Below, piece after piece: positions 5,856-13,901 of a DNA stretch of 23,709 nt. The stretch covers positions 1 through 23,709 of the forward strand of contig JAUWNS010000014.1 of the NCBI GenBank assembly GCA_030612485.1, given 5' to 3'. The notes below the pieces were generated by a model that saw only the letters and a program-made list of their open reading frames with translations, had not been told where the DNA came from and made no database searches. The translations under genes and the position numbers were made by a program. This DNA is from Candidatus Bipolaricaulota bacterium (lineage in GTDB: Bacteria > Bipolaricaulota > Bipolaricaulia > UBA7950 > UBA9294). Numbering within the stretch: position 1 is the first letter of the stretch; every line of letters begins with the position of its first letter.

Positions 5856-7067
5856 ATGTTCATACTCCAGCACCGCCATAAGGGACTACTCGCCCGTACG
5901 GGAAGGCTCGTCACCGCGCACGGCACTGTGAATACGCCGGCGTTTGTCGTTGTGGCCACACGGGCAACGGTGAAGGCGGTCGAGCCGCAGGCACTCGTCG
6001 ATATCGGTGTTCAGATCGTCATCTCAAACTCGTACCACCTGCACCTGCGTCCGGGGGAAGAGACGGTCGCTTCCTTAGGCGGGCTGCATGGTTTCTCCGG
6101 CTGGTGTGGTCCGACGATGACCGACTCGGGGGGATTCCAGGTTTTCAGCCTGGGAGCGGGGAAGGAGCACGGGGTTGGAAAGGTCGCCTCGATCTTCCCC
6201 GATGAAGACCCGCAGCCGCGAGCAAACCACTACCGGCAGGGGAAGTCCCTTGTTCAGCTGACCGAGGAAGGAGCTACTTTCCGTTCGATCATCGACGGAT
6301 CGAAGCACTTCTTCTCCCCGGAGAGCGTGATCGAACTCGAACGGAAACTCGGGGCAGATATCATTCTCGTCCTCGACGAGTGCACCTCTCCATTGCACGA
6401 CTACGCCTACACCAAAGCGGCCATGGAACGGACACACCGCTGGGCCCGGCGTGCGCTGCACGCGTTCGAGGAGACTGCTGATAACCACTCCTATCCCAAT
6501 ACAGAGCAGCTATTGTACGGGATCGTGCAGGGAGGTGCGTACGAAGATCTCAGAAAGGAGAGCGCACGGGTGATCGGCGAGATGCCGTTTGGCGGGTACG
6601 CTATCGGGGGATCACTCGGCAGGTCGAAGGAGGAGATGCACCACGTCCTCGACTGGACCGTCCCCCTTCTCCCGGCGGAGAAGGCGCGGCATCTCCTTGG
6701 AATAGGGGAGATCGAGGACATATTCGCCGGTGTGCGGCGCGGGGTTGACACCTTCGACTGCGCAGCTGCGACGCGCATCGCCCGTAACGGCACCGTCTTC
6801 TTGAAGGGCGAACCCCGCCACCGGATCAACCTGCGCAATACTCGCTTTCGCGACGACCCACGGCCGATCGATGAAACTTGCGACTGCTTTACGTGTCGCC
6901 ATCACTCGCGCGCCTACCTAAGCCACCTCTGCCGTTCGGGTGAGTTCTCCTTCTACAGACTCGCCACGATTCACAACCTTCGCTTCCTAGTCCGGTTGAT
7001 GGAAGGGATCCGTGAGGCGATCGAAAGCGATGAGCTCGACGAACTGGAACAGGAATGGAGAAATTGA
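5856..7067 (+). CDS. tgt: tRNA-guanine(34) transglycosylase
   Basis: Tgt exchanges the wobble guanine of GUN-anticodon tRNAs for preQ1 (bacterial form) on the way to queuosine. The 403-residue protein shows the whole catalytic set: TDSGGFQVFSL with Asp90, LVLDEC with Asp174, GIVQGG with Gln225, and GVDTFDC with the nucleophile-region Asp298. The zinc site is C342-x-C344-x2-C347-x25-H373. Two oddities mark a divergent subfamily. About 30 residues (101-133) are inserted between the TDSGGFQVFSL motif and EEGATFRS. GGYAIGGSLGRSKEEM replaces the usual G(L/S)xVGE form of the substrate-recognition loop. The gene stands alone on the plus strand, with no other queuosine genes nearby. Its TGA stop lies inside the following octamer repeat. 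ATG 5856 is used here, but see the ribosome-binding site entry for a CTG alternative. Confidence 0.95.
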   Translation: MFILQHRHKGLLARTGRLVTAHGTVNTPAFVVVATRATVKAVEPQALVDIGVQIVISNSYHLHLRPGEETVASLGGLHGFSGWCGPTMTDSGGFQVFSLGAGKEHGVGKVASIFPDEDPQPRANHYRQGKSLVQLTEEGATFRSIIDGSKHFFSPESVIELERKLGADIILVLDECTSPLHDYAYTKAAMERTHRWARRALHAFEETADNHSYPNTEQLLYGIVQGGAYEDLRKESARVIGEMPFGGYAIGGSLGRSKEEMHHVLDWTVPLLPAEKARHLLGIGEIEDIFAGVRRGVDTFDCAAATRIARNGTVFLKGEPRHRINLRNTRFRDDPRPIDETCDCFTCRHHSRAYLSHLCRSGEFSFYRLATIHNLRFLVRLMEGIREAIESDELDELEQEWRN

Positions 7068-7163
7068 ATGATTGAGCGATCGGAGGATTGAGCGATTGAA
7101 TGATCGGAAAATGAGGGTGTTCAATCACTCAATGATTCAATCGCTAAATCACTAAATCGCTTT
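7063..7163. repeat. Fold-back octamer repeat, probable bidirectional terminator of tgt and the barrel gene
   Basis: Six exact-register octamers run 7063-7110 (ATTGAATG, ATTGAGCG, ATCGGAGG, ATTGAGCG, ATTGAATG, ATCGGAAA). Five inverse ones run 7121-7160 (TCAATCAC, TCAATGAT, TCAATCGC, TAAATCAC, TAAATCGC), followed by TTTTT. The arms pair, for example AGCGATTGAAT at 7091-7101 with ATTCAATCGCT at 7135-7145. The block fills the whole gap between two convergent genes, includes the tgt stop codon and touches the stop of the barrel gene. The hairpin plus T-run suggests termination of tgt transcription. Confidence 0.7.
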
Positions 7164-8129
7164 TTAGGGCAGTAGTTGCCCCAGCGAGGTTCCGAACGCC
7201 CTCAGGTTGAGCCCGGAGAAGTCGATCGCTAAAGAGATGCGATGGCTTCCGGGCAAGGTCGGATGACCGACATAGGCGTAATCGATGAGGAATCCCTCGA
7301 CGTTGATCCCCAACCCCAGGGTGAGGGACATAACCCCCGACTGCGTTAGCATGCCGGCACGAATGGCAAAGTTCTGAACGGGAGTGTATTCCGCCCCGGC
7401 GTGAAACTGACCCGAGAGATCGAGATCGCTCGTTATAAGGACGGTATCGGCGATCCTCGCCGACCCACCTAAGCGCAGATTCATCCCCAGCGACTCGCTA
7501 TGTGCATCGTAGTTCAGGCCGCCAAACAGGTTCGTCGCCGTGAGGCCAAACGCCAGGTCGCTCACTCCGACCGGTCCCACGCGCATATCGGGAAAGGTCA
7601 TGCGATAGGCGAGATCGAAGGCGAAACCGCTCCCACTCGCATCCCCAACCGTTGCCGAGACATACTTGATCCGTCCACCGAGAGAGAAATCGATCGGAAG
7701 GGCAGGTATGAAGGCGAGGTCCTTGGGATCTACACCGAATCCAAACAGGATCGCGTGGCTCCCGTAGGAGAGCGTGTCCGTTGGATTACCACTGGCGTCG
7801 TACCCCGTGACATTGCCTGAATCAAACATGAGAAAGCCAACTCCCCAATTACGGAACGTCAACGAGAACGCGCTGTAGCTCGCTACTCCCATGTGCGAGG
7901 AGTAGAACGAGCTGAAGCTGATACCCTCAAGGTCAGAGAGTCCAGCTGAATTATAGTAGAGCGTCTCCGCCCCTTCTGCAAGGGCAACGCCAGCCCCGCC
8001 TACGCCCATTATTTGCACACCCGGGTCGATATCGAGAACCGAGACCGCGGTCTCGCCTCCCAGACCAGGAAGGGTCCACAACCCCGCCCCGAGAAGGGCC
8101 ACAAGCACCAATAAGTATAACCTCTTCAC
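7164..8129 (-). CDS. PorV/UPF0164-like outer-membrane beta-barrel protein
   Basis: The 321-residue protein starts at GTG 8129 with AAGGAGGGGG upstream. A signal peptide covers about residues 1-25 (MKRLYLLVLVALLGAGLWTL). The mature start DPGVQIMGVGGAGVALAEGAETLYYNSAGL is the classic N-terminus of UPF0164/PorV-type FadL-like barrels. The remainder alternates short amphipathic strands with aromatic girdles (FSSFYSSHMGV, WGVGFLMFDSG, IKYVSATVGD) and ends in a strand-like AFGTSLGQLLP. PorV proteins act as outer-membrane shuttles for type IX secretion substrates; other members are of unknown role. It begins 13 bp after the PKD protein gene, almost certainly in the same operon, and that neighbour carries a type-IX/FlgD-like C-terminal domain. 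Barrel assignment is firm; the PorV role is inferred from context. Confidence 0.85.
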   Translation of the reverse strand: MKRLYLLVLVALLGAGLWTLPGLGGETAVSVLDIDPGVQIMGVGGAGVALAEGAETLYYNSAGLSDLEGISFSSFYSSHMGVASYSAFSLTFRNWGVGFLMFDSGNVTGYDASGNPTDTLSYGSHAILFGFGVDPKDLAFIPALPIDFSLGGRIKYVSATVGDASGSGFAFDLAYRMTFPDMRVGPVGVSDLAFGLTATNLFGGLNYDAHSESLGMNLRLGGSARIADTVLITSDLDLSGQFHAGAEYTPVQNFAIRAGMLTQSGVMSLTLGLGINVEGFLIDYAYVGHPTLPGSHRISLAIDFSGLNLRAFGTSLGQLLP

Positions 8130-8142
8130 AATGTCCCCCTCC

Positions 8143-10512
8143 TTATCGTACGATCAGGAGCTTAAAGATCGCTGATTTTATCGTCTTTCCGGAAGCATCC
8201 TTCGCGGTGATTACACAGAAGTAGAGGCCGTTCGGGAGTGAATCGCCGCTGTTCGAACGCAAACCCCACAAGTACTCTGTGTCGGTTGCCAGCAGATCCT
8301 CCAAGAACACGCGAGCACCAGTGACACTAAATATGCTCAGCGTGATGTCGGTCGCCCCTGCCGGGTAAGAGTAGACGATGTGCGCCTGCGTGGAACTCGG
8401 GTTGGGGTAACTGTAAGTTACAATCGCCGCTCCTGCCTGGCCGATGGTAATCTGCTTTTTCAGCTCGGTGCTCAACGCCCCCTCGTTATCGGTAACGGTG
8501 AGGGCCACCGTATAGATTCCCACCGTGGTATATTTATGAGTCGGATCCTTATCGGTACTCGTTTCTCCATCACCAAAGTCCCAATCCCACCCGGCGACCG
8601 TTCCATCCGCGTCGGTGGAAAGGTCGGTGAATTGGACCGACTGACTTATCTGTGGCCCTGCCGGTGCGAAACTGAAGTTTGCAACAGGAAGCACATTCGC
8701 CGGTTCGCTTACGGTGATGTTCTCGGTTGCGCTGGAAGTCGCCCCGTCATTGTCCGTGACAGTGAGCTTGGCAATGTATGTCTTAGCGGTGGCATACTTG
8801 TGCGAAGGCGACTGAACATCGCTTGTTTCTCCGTCCCCAAACTCCCACTGCCAAGCGATGATTGCCCCATCAAAATCGCTAGATGTACTGACGAAAGCGA
8901 TCGTATCCGCGACAGTTGGACTTTCAGGTGAAAAGGTAAAATCGGCTTTTGGAATGGTGTTCACTCGCACGAAGACCGGCTTTGTCGTGGTACCCGTTGC
9001 CCCATCGTTATCTGTTACCGTCAAGCTCACCCGTTTAGTTCCAGGAGTGGTAAATTTGTGATTTACAAACTTCCCAGTAGCATCCATCACCCCATCGCTG
9101 TCAAAGTCCCAAGCGTAAAACTGGACCCACCCATCTTTATCCGAAGAAGCACCTCCATCGAAGCTCACAACATCTTGGATACTTGGGCTAGAAGGGTCGA
9201 AAGTAAAGTCCGCAGTAGGACTGGCAAACTGGATTGAGATGACCGCGGTTGCAAAACCAAACGCCCCCTCATCATCGGTAACCCTCAACGTAACTGTGTA
9301 GACGCCAACCGTACTGTAAATGTGTTCCGCTGTCTTTCCAGTGGCATCATATGTGCCGTCGGTCTCGAAGTTCCACTCGTAGGCTGCGATCTTTCCATCT
9401 TCATCCTTGGAGTCAGCAGCATCAAAATGGACAATCTGATTTATCTTAGCCTTATTTGCTTCTGGTTCGACATTAATAACAGCAACTGGCGGGATATTCT
9501 CTCCCCCTGCCCCTCCCGCTTGTACCGGCACAGCCTTTGTGAGATCACCAGTAGTCCCCTGATCATCCACCACCGTAAGTTTCACACTATATGATCCTGC
9601 CGCAGGGAAGGAATGGTGAACGATCTTTGCCGTAGTGTATAGAACGGGGCTACCATCACTAAAGGACCATTGATACTGGACAATGCTACCATCTATATCC
9701 GAAGAATCACTTGCATCGAACGCGACGGACTGCCCCGGATACGGACTACTGGGGCTGAAGGTGAAGCTTGCAGTTGGTGGAGCGTTACCAACGCGAATCT
9801 CTTCGGAATGCGTGGCGCTCAGGCCATTGCTTCTATCAACACTCAAGGTCACCCAATAGGTCCCTGGCTCATCATATGTATGTGTCGGGTTTTGCAAGGC
9901 AGATTCCTGGCTCCCATCTCCAAAACGCCAAGTCCAACTTCCTTCCGTATCATCTGCGTAAAAGTTAACTTCGTCCTTTGTTACCGGATGAAGCGGAGAA
10001 TACGAAAAATTCGCAGTTGGAAGTTGGTCTGAAGAGATAGTAAAAAGACCGTTATAGACTTGCTTATCTATATCCTTGTCATTTGCATCCCGAAAGACGC
10101 TCATCTCAAGTGCCACCGGTGAACTCTCCCCATCAGCCCCCTCCGCGTTCACGTTAAGGCGGAGTATCACTCCAGTTGTGGGCCCCGTAGTACCAGTGAT
10201 GCCCGCAATAAAGAGCACTGATCCGTTAGTGTTATCCACTTGTGGGGGGTAGTAAAAATCGCATCCTTCCCAAGCCTCAAGGCCGTTTTCTCCTTTCGCG
10301 GTATCGATACTGAGTACCTTAGGATCAAAAGTGATCTCCCCCTGGATAGTGGCGACCCCTGGGCTGGGAACACCACTAACGGTGATATCAATCGTGGCTT
10401 TCCCCTTTACAGGAGCGGTAACATTCTCGACCGTAATCGTTGCTACTCCGTATGCCAATACCGGCACGACAAGAAGACTCACCAGCACCGCACACAATAT
10501 TTTACTCTTCAT
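8143..10512 (-). CDS. Secreted cohesin-like / six-PKD-domain surface protein with C-terminal sorting-type domain
   Basis: The 789-residue protein starts at ATG 10512, preceded by GGGGGGAAG. Signal peptide about 1-23. Residues 24-160 form a cohesin-like jelly-roll (GEITFDPKVLSI, then GSVLFIAGITG and GVILRLNVNAEG). Six PKD domains follow at about 165-241, 245-330, 341-427, 431-517, 521-601 and 608-690. The typical W-x-F-G-D-G turn is seen in WTWRFGDGS, WQWEFGDGE and WDWDFGDGE, each ending with YTVxLTVTDN-type strands. Residues 697-789 (SYPNPSSTQAHIVYSYPAGA, then ITLSIFSVTGARV and LPNGLYFCVI) match FlgD-Ig/type-IX C-terminal domains. PKD arrays act as spacers on cell surfaces. Upstream of it a terminator ends the preceding gene; only weak promoter-like sequences are seen in 10513-10700. 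A cohesin could bind the dockerin of the neighbouring protein. Confidence 0.88.
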   Translation of the reverse strand: MKSKILCAVLVSLLVVPVLAYGVATITVENVTAPVKGKATIDITVSGVPSPGVATIQGEITFDPKVLSIDTAKGENGLEAWEGCDFYYPPQVDNTNGSVLFIAGITGTTGPTTGVILRLNVNAEGADGESSPVALEMSVFRDANDKDIDKQVYNGLFTISSDQLPTANFSYSPLHPVTKDEVNFYADDTEGSWTWRFGDGSQESALQNPTHTYDEPGTYWVTLSVDRSNGLSATHSEEIRVGNAPPTASFTFSPSSPYPGQSVAFDASDSSDIDGSIVQYQWSFSDGSPVLYTTAKIVHHSFPAAGSYSVKLTVVDDQGTTGDLTKAVPVQAGGAGGENIPPVAVINVEPEANKAKINQIVHFDAADSKDEDGKIAAYEWNFETDGTYDATGKTAEHIYSTVGVYTVTLRVTDDEGAFGFATAVISIQFASPTADFTFDPSSPSIQDVVSFDGGASSDKDGWVQFYAWDFDSDGVMDATGKFVNHKFTTPGTKRVSLTVTDNDGATGTTTKPVFVRVNTIPKADFTFSPESPTVADTIAFVSTSSDFDGAIIAWQWEFGDGETSDVQSPSHKYATAKTYIAKLTVTDNDGATSSATENITVSEPANVLPVANFSFAPAGPQISQSVQFTDLSTDADGTVAGWDWDFGDGETSTDKDPTHKYTTVGIYTVALTVTDNEGALSTELKKQITIGQAGAAIVTYSYPNPSSTQAHIVYSYPAGATDITLSIFSVTGARVFLEDLLATDTEYLWGLRSNSGDSLPNGLYFCVITAKDASGKTIKSAIFKLLIVR

Positions 10513-10705
10513 CTTCCCCCCCTAATGAAAGCATTTGTTCCAATGGGTAGCATGAATCTTGAGCCAAGGATAGGGGGGAGAGAAGTTCTATTCAAAGACA
10601 GATGTCACCCTCAACACTGTCTGTAGTCACCCCAAAATTAGCGGGTGATTCCTCCAAAGGTGATACAGGTTGCAGCCCTATTATCAACAATCAGCTATTC
10701 AAACC

Positions 10706-10738
10706 AAAAATGGCCCCAGGACCTTCCGCCCCAGGGCC
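10706..10738 (-). terminator. Rho-independent terminator of the beta-helix/dockerin gene
   Basis: On the minus strand GGCCCTGGGG and TCCTGGGGCC pair over ten positions, three of them G-T wobbles, around the loop CGGAAGG, followed by ATTTTTGG. It lies 24 bp after the stop at 10763 and separates that gene from the PKD gene, which therefore probably has its own promoter. Confidence 0.75.
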
Positions 10739-10762
10739 GGAATCATGTTCTCGATTAACGAT

Positions 10763-13741
10763 CTACCTGAGGATCACCAGCATCTTCGTCTTACTGATGG
10801 CCCACTGATCATTGAGCAGGGCATACAGCTTGTACAGATAGGCCCCATTGGCGAGGTACTCCCCGTAGTTGTTATCTGTATGCCAATCGAGGCTTGTGCC
10901 ATAGACCTCCACGCTCTCGTAGACCAACCGGCCGGAGAGATCGAAGATCTGAACCTTGATCGCCTCGACCAACGTCGCCATCGGGCCTGTTACCTCAAAT
11001 GTCGCTGTATGCACATCGGTAACCGGGTTCGGAGAGTGACCAAACTCAAGATTACTCAAGCGTCCCCGGAACTGATACGGCACATTCCGCGCCTGGACAT
11101 CCCGGAGAACCTCCATATAGACCACTGCCTGGGTCGGATCCCCGTTGGTAACGAACTGCATCACTGCCCTCTCGAGCGCCGGCTGAGTTGACAGATTCGC
11201 CACGATGAAACGTACCGCGCCCTTGTCATTGTCGATCGTACTCCCCAACACCGTGAACCCATTCAACCCTATAACCTCGGTGATATGTAGCACGGCAGGA
11301 TCAAACAGGAGCCGTCCCTGTAAATCGGCAATGGCAGAAGCTGTGCCAGAGACGTTGAGCCGCCCATCCTGATCGATTTCCAGTTTCACAGAGGTGCTCG
11401 TCGCCAGAGGATTAACATTAACCGCCTTCGCTGACAGGGTTTTTAGTCCCAGCGCTACCTGAGAGAGCCAACGCACATCCGTAACATCGATATTCGTATC
11501 GGGTGGGATATGCGGTGGTGCCACGTCTGCCGCTATCTTCTGCGCGGCGCTCAGATCGCTCCCGTTAACCTTGAGGATGAACCTAGAGACCAACCGTACA
11601 TCGGAAACATCAACTTTCCCATCGCCGTTGACGTCGCCTCCTACTTGAGGGATTCCAGATCCGCTGGCAGCGCCCATCACTACGCCGTTGCTCGCGACCA
11701 AGTTCGGATTCTCGATATCTGAGCTTTTAGCATCATATGGGTTGTTCTGGGGATCTATCCATGACACATTATACGGGTCGCTGGTTGTTACCTTAGTCTC
11801 CACCTTGAGCCAATCTCCATCCTTCAACGAATCCTTGAAGTCAGCCACAATATAGAAGCGGGCCTCTTGCCAAAACCGGCCAATAAAAGGATAGTTTTCA
11901 CGTAATGGATCACCGAAACGTACTCCATCACGTTTCAGATCGATCTGTTGTCCTGCCACCGGTTTTTCTTCCACTTTCCAATCCCCAATGGAGTATCCTG
12001 GAATCCCGTCCGTCTCTTCTACGATCCACATTTTGTCAATATCTTCGGCGGTAATCGTGCTTCCGGCCGTAGAACGGACAACCATCGTATGAATCCAGGT
12101 GGGATGCCCATCCGATGTTGAGTCTATTCCACCATCAGGGTCTTGAAGAACAAACTCCTGAATCACCACCTGTTTTTGCCCGTTGATAATAGAAGCACTC
12201 TTCGTCTCGTCGATCAAGTTTGCTTCTTTGTCCCCGGTAGCAAAGGCAGCTATGGTATCAAAGCTTGCCTCAGCAGGCAACATATAATCTTCGAAATTTG
12301 AACTCATCGACCCGGGAGATGAAAGATCATCCTCAGCCTCTAGGAAGACACTCGTGTGGATCCTTTCACCGATACGTGCTGTGGGGGAGATATCAGCGAC
12401 CACAAACAGCCGCACCTCTCCCTTGTCCGGTACCTGCAATAGCTTCTTACCACGAACACCGAAAGTAACGGAATCCGTTTGCACAAACCAGTTAACAGCT
12501 GGATCCGCAAATGCTAATGTACGATAAGCAAGTACGACGTCTTGCCCGGGTTCGAAGGTTCCATTTTCGTTGCTATCCACAACAAGACTGATCTTGTCAA
12601 TCCTCCCATTTTCAGCAAGGAGCTCCGTGGCTTTGATAGTCACAATGGAGATGTCGGTAGGGTGCCTATCCCCGATCTTGTCTCCATCCCCCCCTGGATC
12701 CTTTACTACCACATTTTGCAGAATGACATTCTTCTGTCCGGGCTTCACCACTTGAGCACGCAATGTCTCATCAACTACGTCTGTTTCAGGATCCCCTGTT
12801 GGGGAAACGGGCGTCACTCCAGCAGGAGGTGGAAACCAAGGACTAGGATCGTATATCAGCCATGGGTCGAAGAGCACGTTACGGCTTACCCGATCTCCAA
12901 ATCCTGGGCCGGCCCACGACGGGCCAGATACGTCGCCCCACCAGTTGTTGCGGGCGTCGATATCGATTGTCTTCTCATCATCAGGATCTCCGTTTTCGAC
13001 CGCCCATGCGTTACCTTGGAAAGAGTTAGAATGCAGAGCCAATCCTGCTTTAACTTTCTTCGCGTAGAAACCAGTCCCATTATTTCTGAAAGCGTTCCCA
13101 GAGCATTCCTCGATTGTAGATTCGGAAAATTCCACACCGTAGACAGTGTTATTCGCAAATACATTTCCCGTTATTGAAAGCCTTGTTGACTTACTGCTCT
13201 CAATACCGATATCCCAATTCTCAAAGCAGTTATTCGTTATGGTGATATTTGCATTAGTGTCTAGGGAAATCGCGTTTACTCCTGCTGGACCAAAAAAAAC
13301 GTTGTTAGCGATGACCGAGCCGGATTTTCCGTTCTCTACCGTTATCCCGATTGCCTGGATTGCAAAGCCATCGATCATCGTGTTCTTCGCGTTGATGGTC
13401 AACCCGCCAGTGATGACCGCCTCGGCTTTCCTGTCTCCAACGTTAACTCCCGCGGAAACGCCGGCGTTCGGCCCCAGGATCGTCAGATCATCCACCGTAA
13501 CAGGTACCGCCTCATTGTAGGTACCCGACGCCACGATAATCGTGTCCCCTGATTTTGCTTCGTCAAGAGCCTCGTTGATCGTGTGAAAAGGCGCGTATTG
13601 GGTACCAAGCGACGGCCCTAAGTTACTACTGTCGACGTACATTGTTACACTCGCCCACACCGAAACCCCGCCACAAAAAAGTAGGATCATACTCACGACA
13701 GCTATAAACGCAGCGACTGCAACTCCCCTCTTATTTTGCAT
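10763..13741 (-). CDS. Large secreted beta-helix protein with dockerin, cohesin-like and C-terminal sorting-type domains
   Basis: Start ATG 13741 is preferred (AGGAGG eight bases upstream); the frame extends to 13813 but only this start gives a clean signal peptide (MQNKRGVAVAAFIAVVSM, cleaved near WA at 29-30). The product has 992 residues. About 30-285 is a right-handed beta-helix (TINEALDEAKSGDTIIVASG, GNVFANNTVYGV, NNWWGDVSGP). Two homologous modules follow at about 320-480 and 505-660, each opening DET and containing VILQNVVVKDPGGD or VIQEFVLQDPDGG and DGHPT/DRHPT. A dockerin lies at 700-766: DVNGDGKVDVSDVRLVSRFI keeps all calcium ligands, while the second loop (ADVAPPHIPPDTNIDVTDVR) has an insertion. 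A cohesin-like domain follows at about 775-895 (LLFDPAVLHITEV). The last 65 residues (SPNPVTDVHTATFEV, then VQIFDLSGRLVY and LANGAYLYKL) are a FlgD/type-IX-like domain. Having both dockerin and cohesin in one chain could allow self-assembly. Confidence 0.88.
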   Translation of the reverse strand: MQNKRGVAVAAFIAVVSMILLFCGGVSVWASVTMYVDSSNLGPSLGTQYAPFHTINEALDEAKSGDTIIVASGTYNEAVPVTVDDLTILGPNAGVSAGVNVGDRKAEAVITGGLTINAKNTMIDGFAIQAIGITVENGKSGSVIANNVFFGPAGVNAISLDTNANITITNNCFENWDIGIESSKSTRLSITGNVFANNTVYGVEFSESTIEECSGNAFRNNGTGFYAKKVKAGLALHSNSFQGNAWAVENGDPDDEKTIDIDARNNWWGDVSGPSWAGPGFGDRVSRNVLFDPWLIYDPSPWFPPPAGVTPVSPTGDPETDVVDETLRAQVVKPGQKNVILQNVVVKDPGGDGDKIGDRHPTDISIVTIKATELLAENGRIDKISLVVDSNENGTFEPGQDVVLAYRTLAFADPAVNWFVQTDSVTFGVRGKKLLQVPDKGEVRLFVVADISPTARIGERIHTSVFLEAEDDLSSPGSMSSNFEDYMLPAEASFDTIAAFATGDKEANLIDETKSASIINGQKQVVIQEFVLQDPDGGIDSTSDGHPTWIHTMVVRSTAGSTITAEDIDKMWIVEETDGIPGYSIGDWKVEEKPVAGQQIDLKRDGVRFGDPLRENYPFIGRFWQEARFYIVADFKDSLKDGDWLKVETKVTTSDPYNVSWIDPQNNPYDAKSSDIENPNLVASNGVVMGAASGSGIPQVGGDVNGDGKVDVSDVRLVSRFILKVNGSDLSAAQKIAADVAPPHIPPDTNIDVTDVRWLSQVALGLKTLSAKAVNVNPLATSTSVKLEIDQDGRLNVSGTASAIADLQGRLLFDPAVLHITEVIGLNGFTVLGSTIDNDKGAVRFIVANLSTQPALERAVMQFVTNGDPTQAVVYMEVLRDVQARNVPYQFRGRLSNLEFGHSPNPVTDVHTATFEVTGPMATLVEAIKVQIFDLSGRLVYESVEVYGTSLDWHTDNNYGEYLANGAYLYKLYALLNDQWAISKTKMLVILR

Positions 13742-13836
13742 CTCTCTCTTGCCTCCTCTCTGCATCATGTAGCCTTCCGGATATTCCAAAATTATCTCGC
13801 TCTTCGCATCCACTTCCCAGGACCATGAGCATTCCC

Positions 13837-13842
13837 ATTATA
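13837..13842 (-). promoter_or_regulatory. -10 box upstream of the beta-helix/dockerin gene
   Basis: A perfect TATAAT reads on the minus strand about 96 bp before the ATG at 13741. No convincing -35 lies 16-18 bp upstream, so it may need an activator. The implied leader is close to 90 bases. Confidence 0.4.
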
Positions 13843-13901
13843 GGATTTTCCCAAGCTCTAGTCTGTAACGCATGTCACTACTACTAGCGCGCACTGGGGT
13901 C

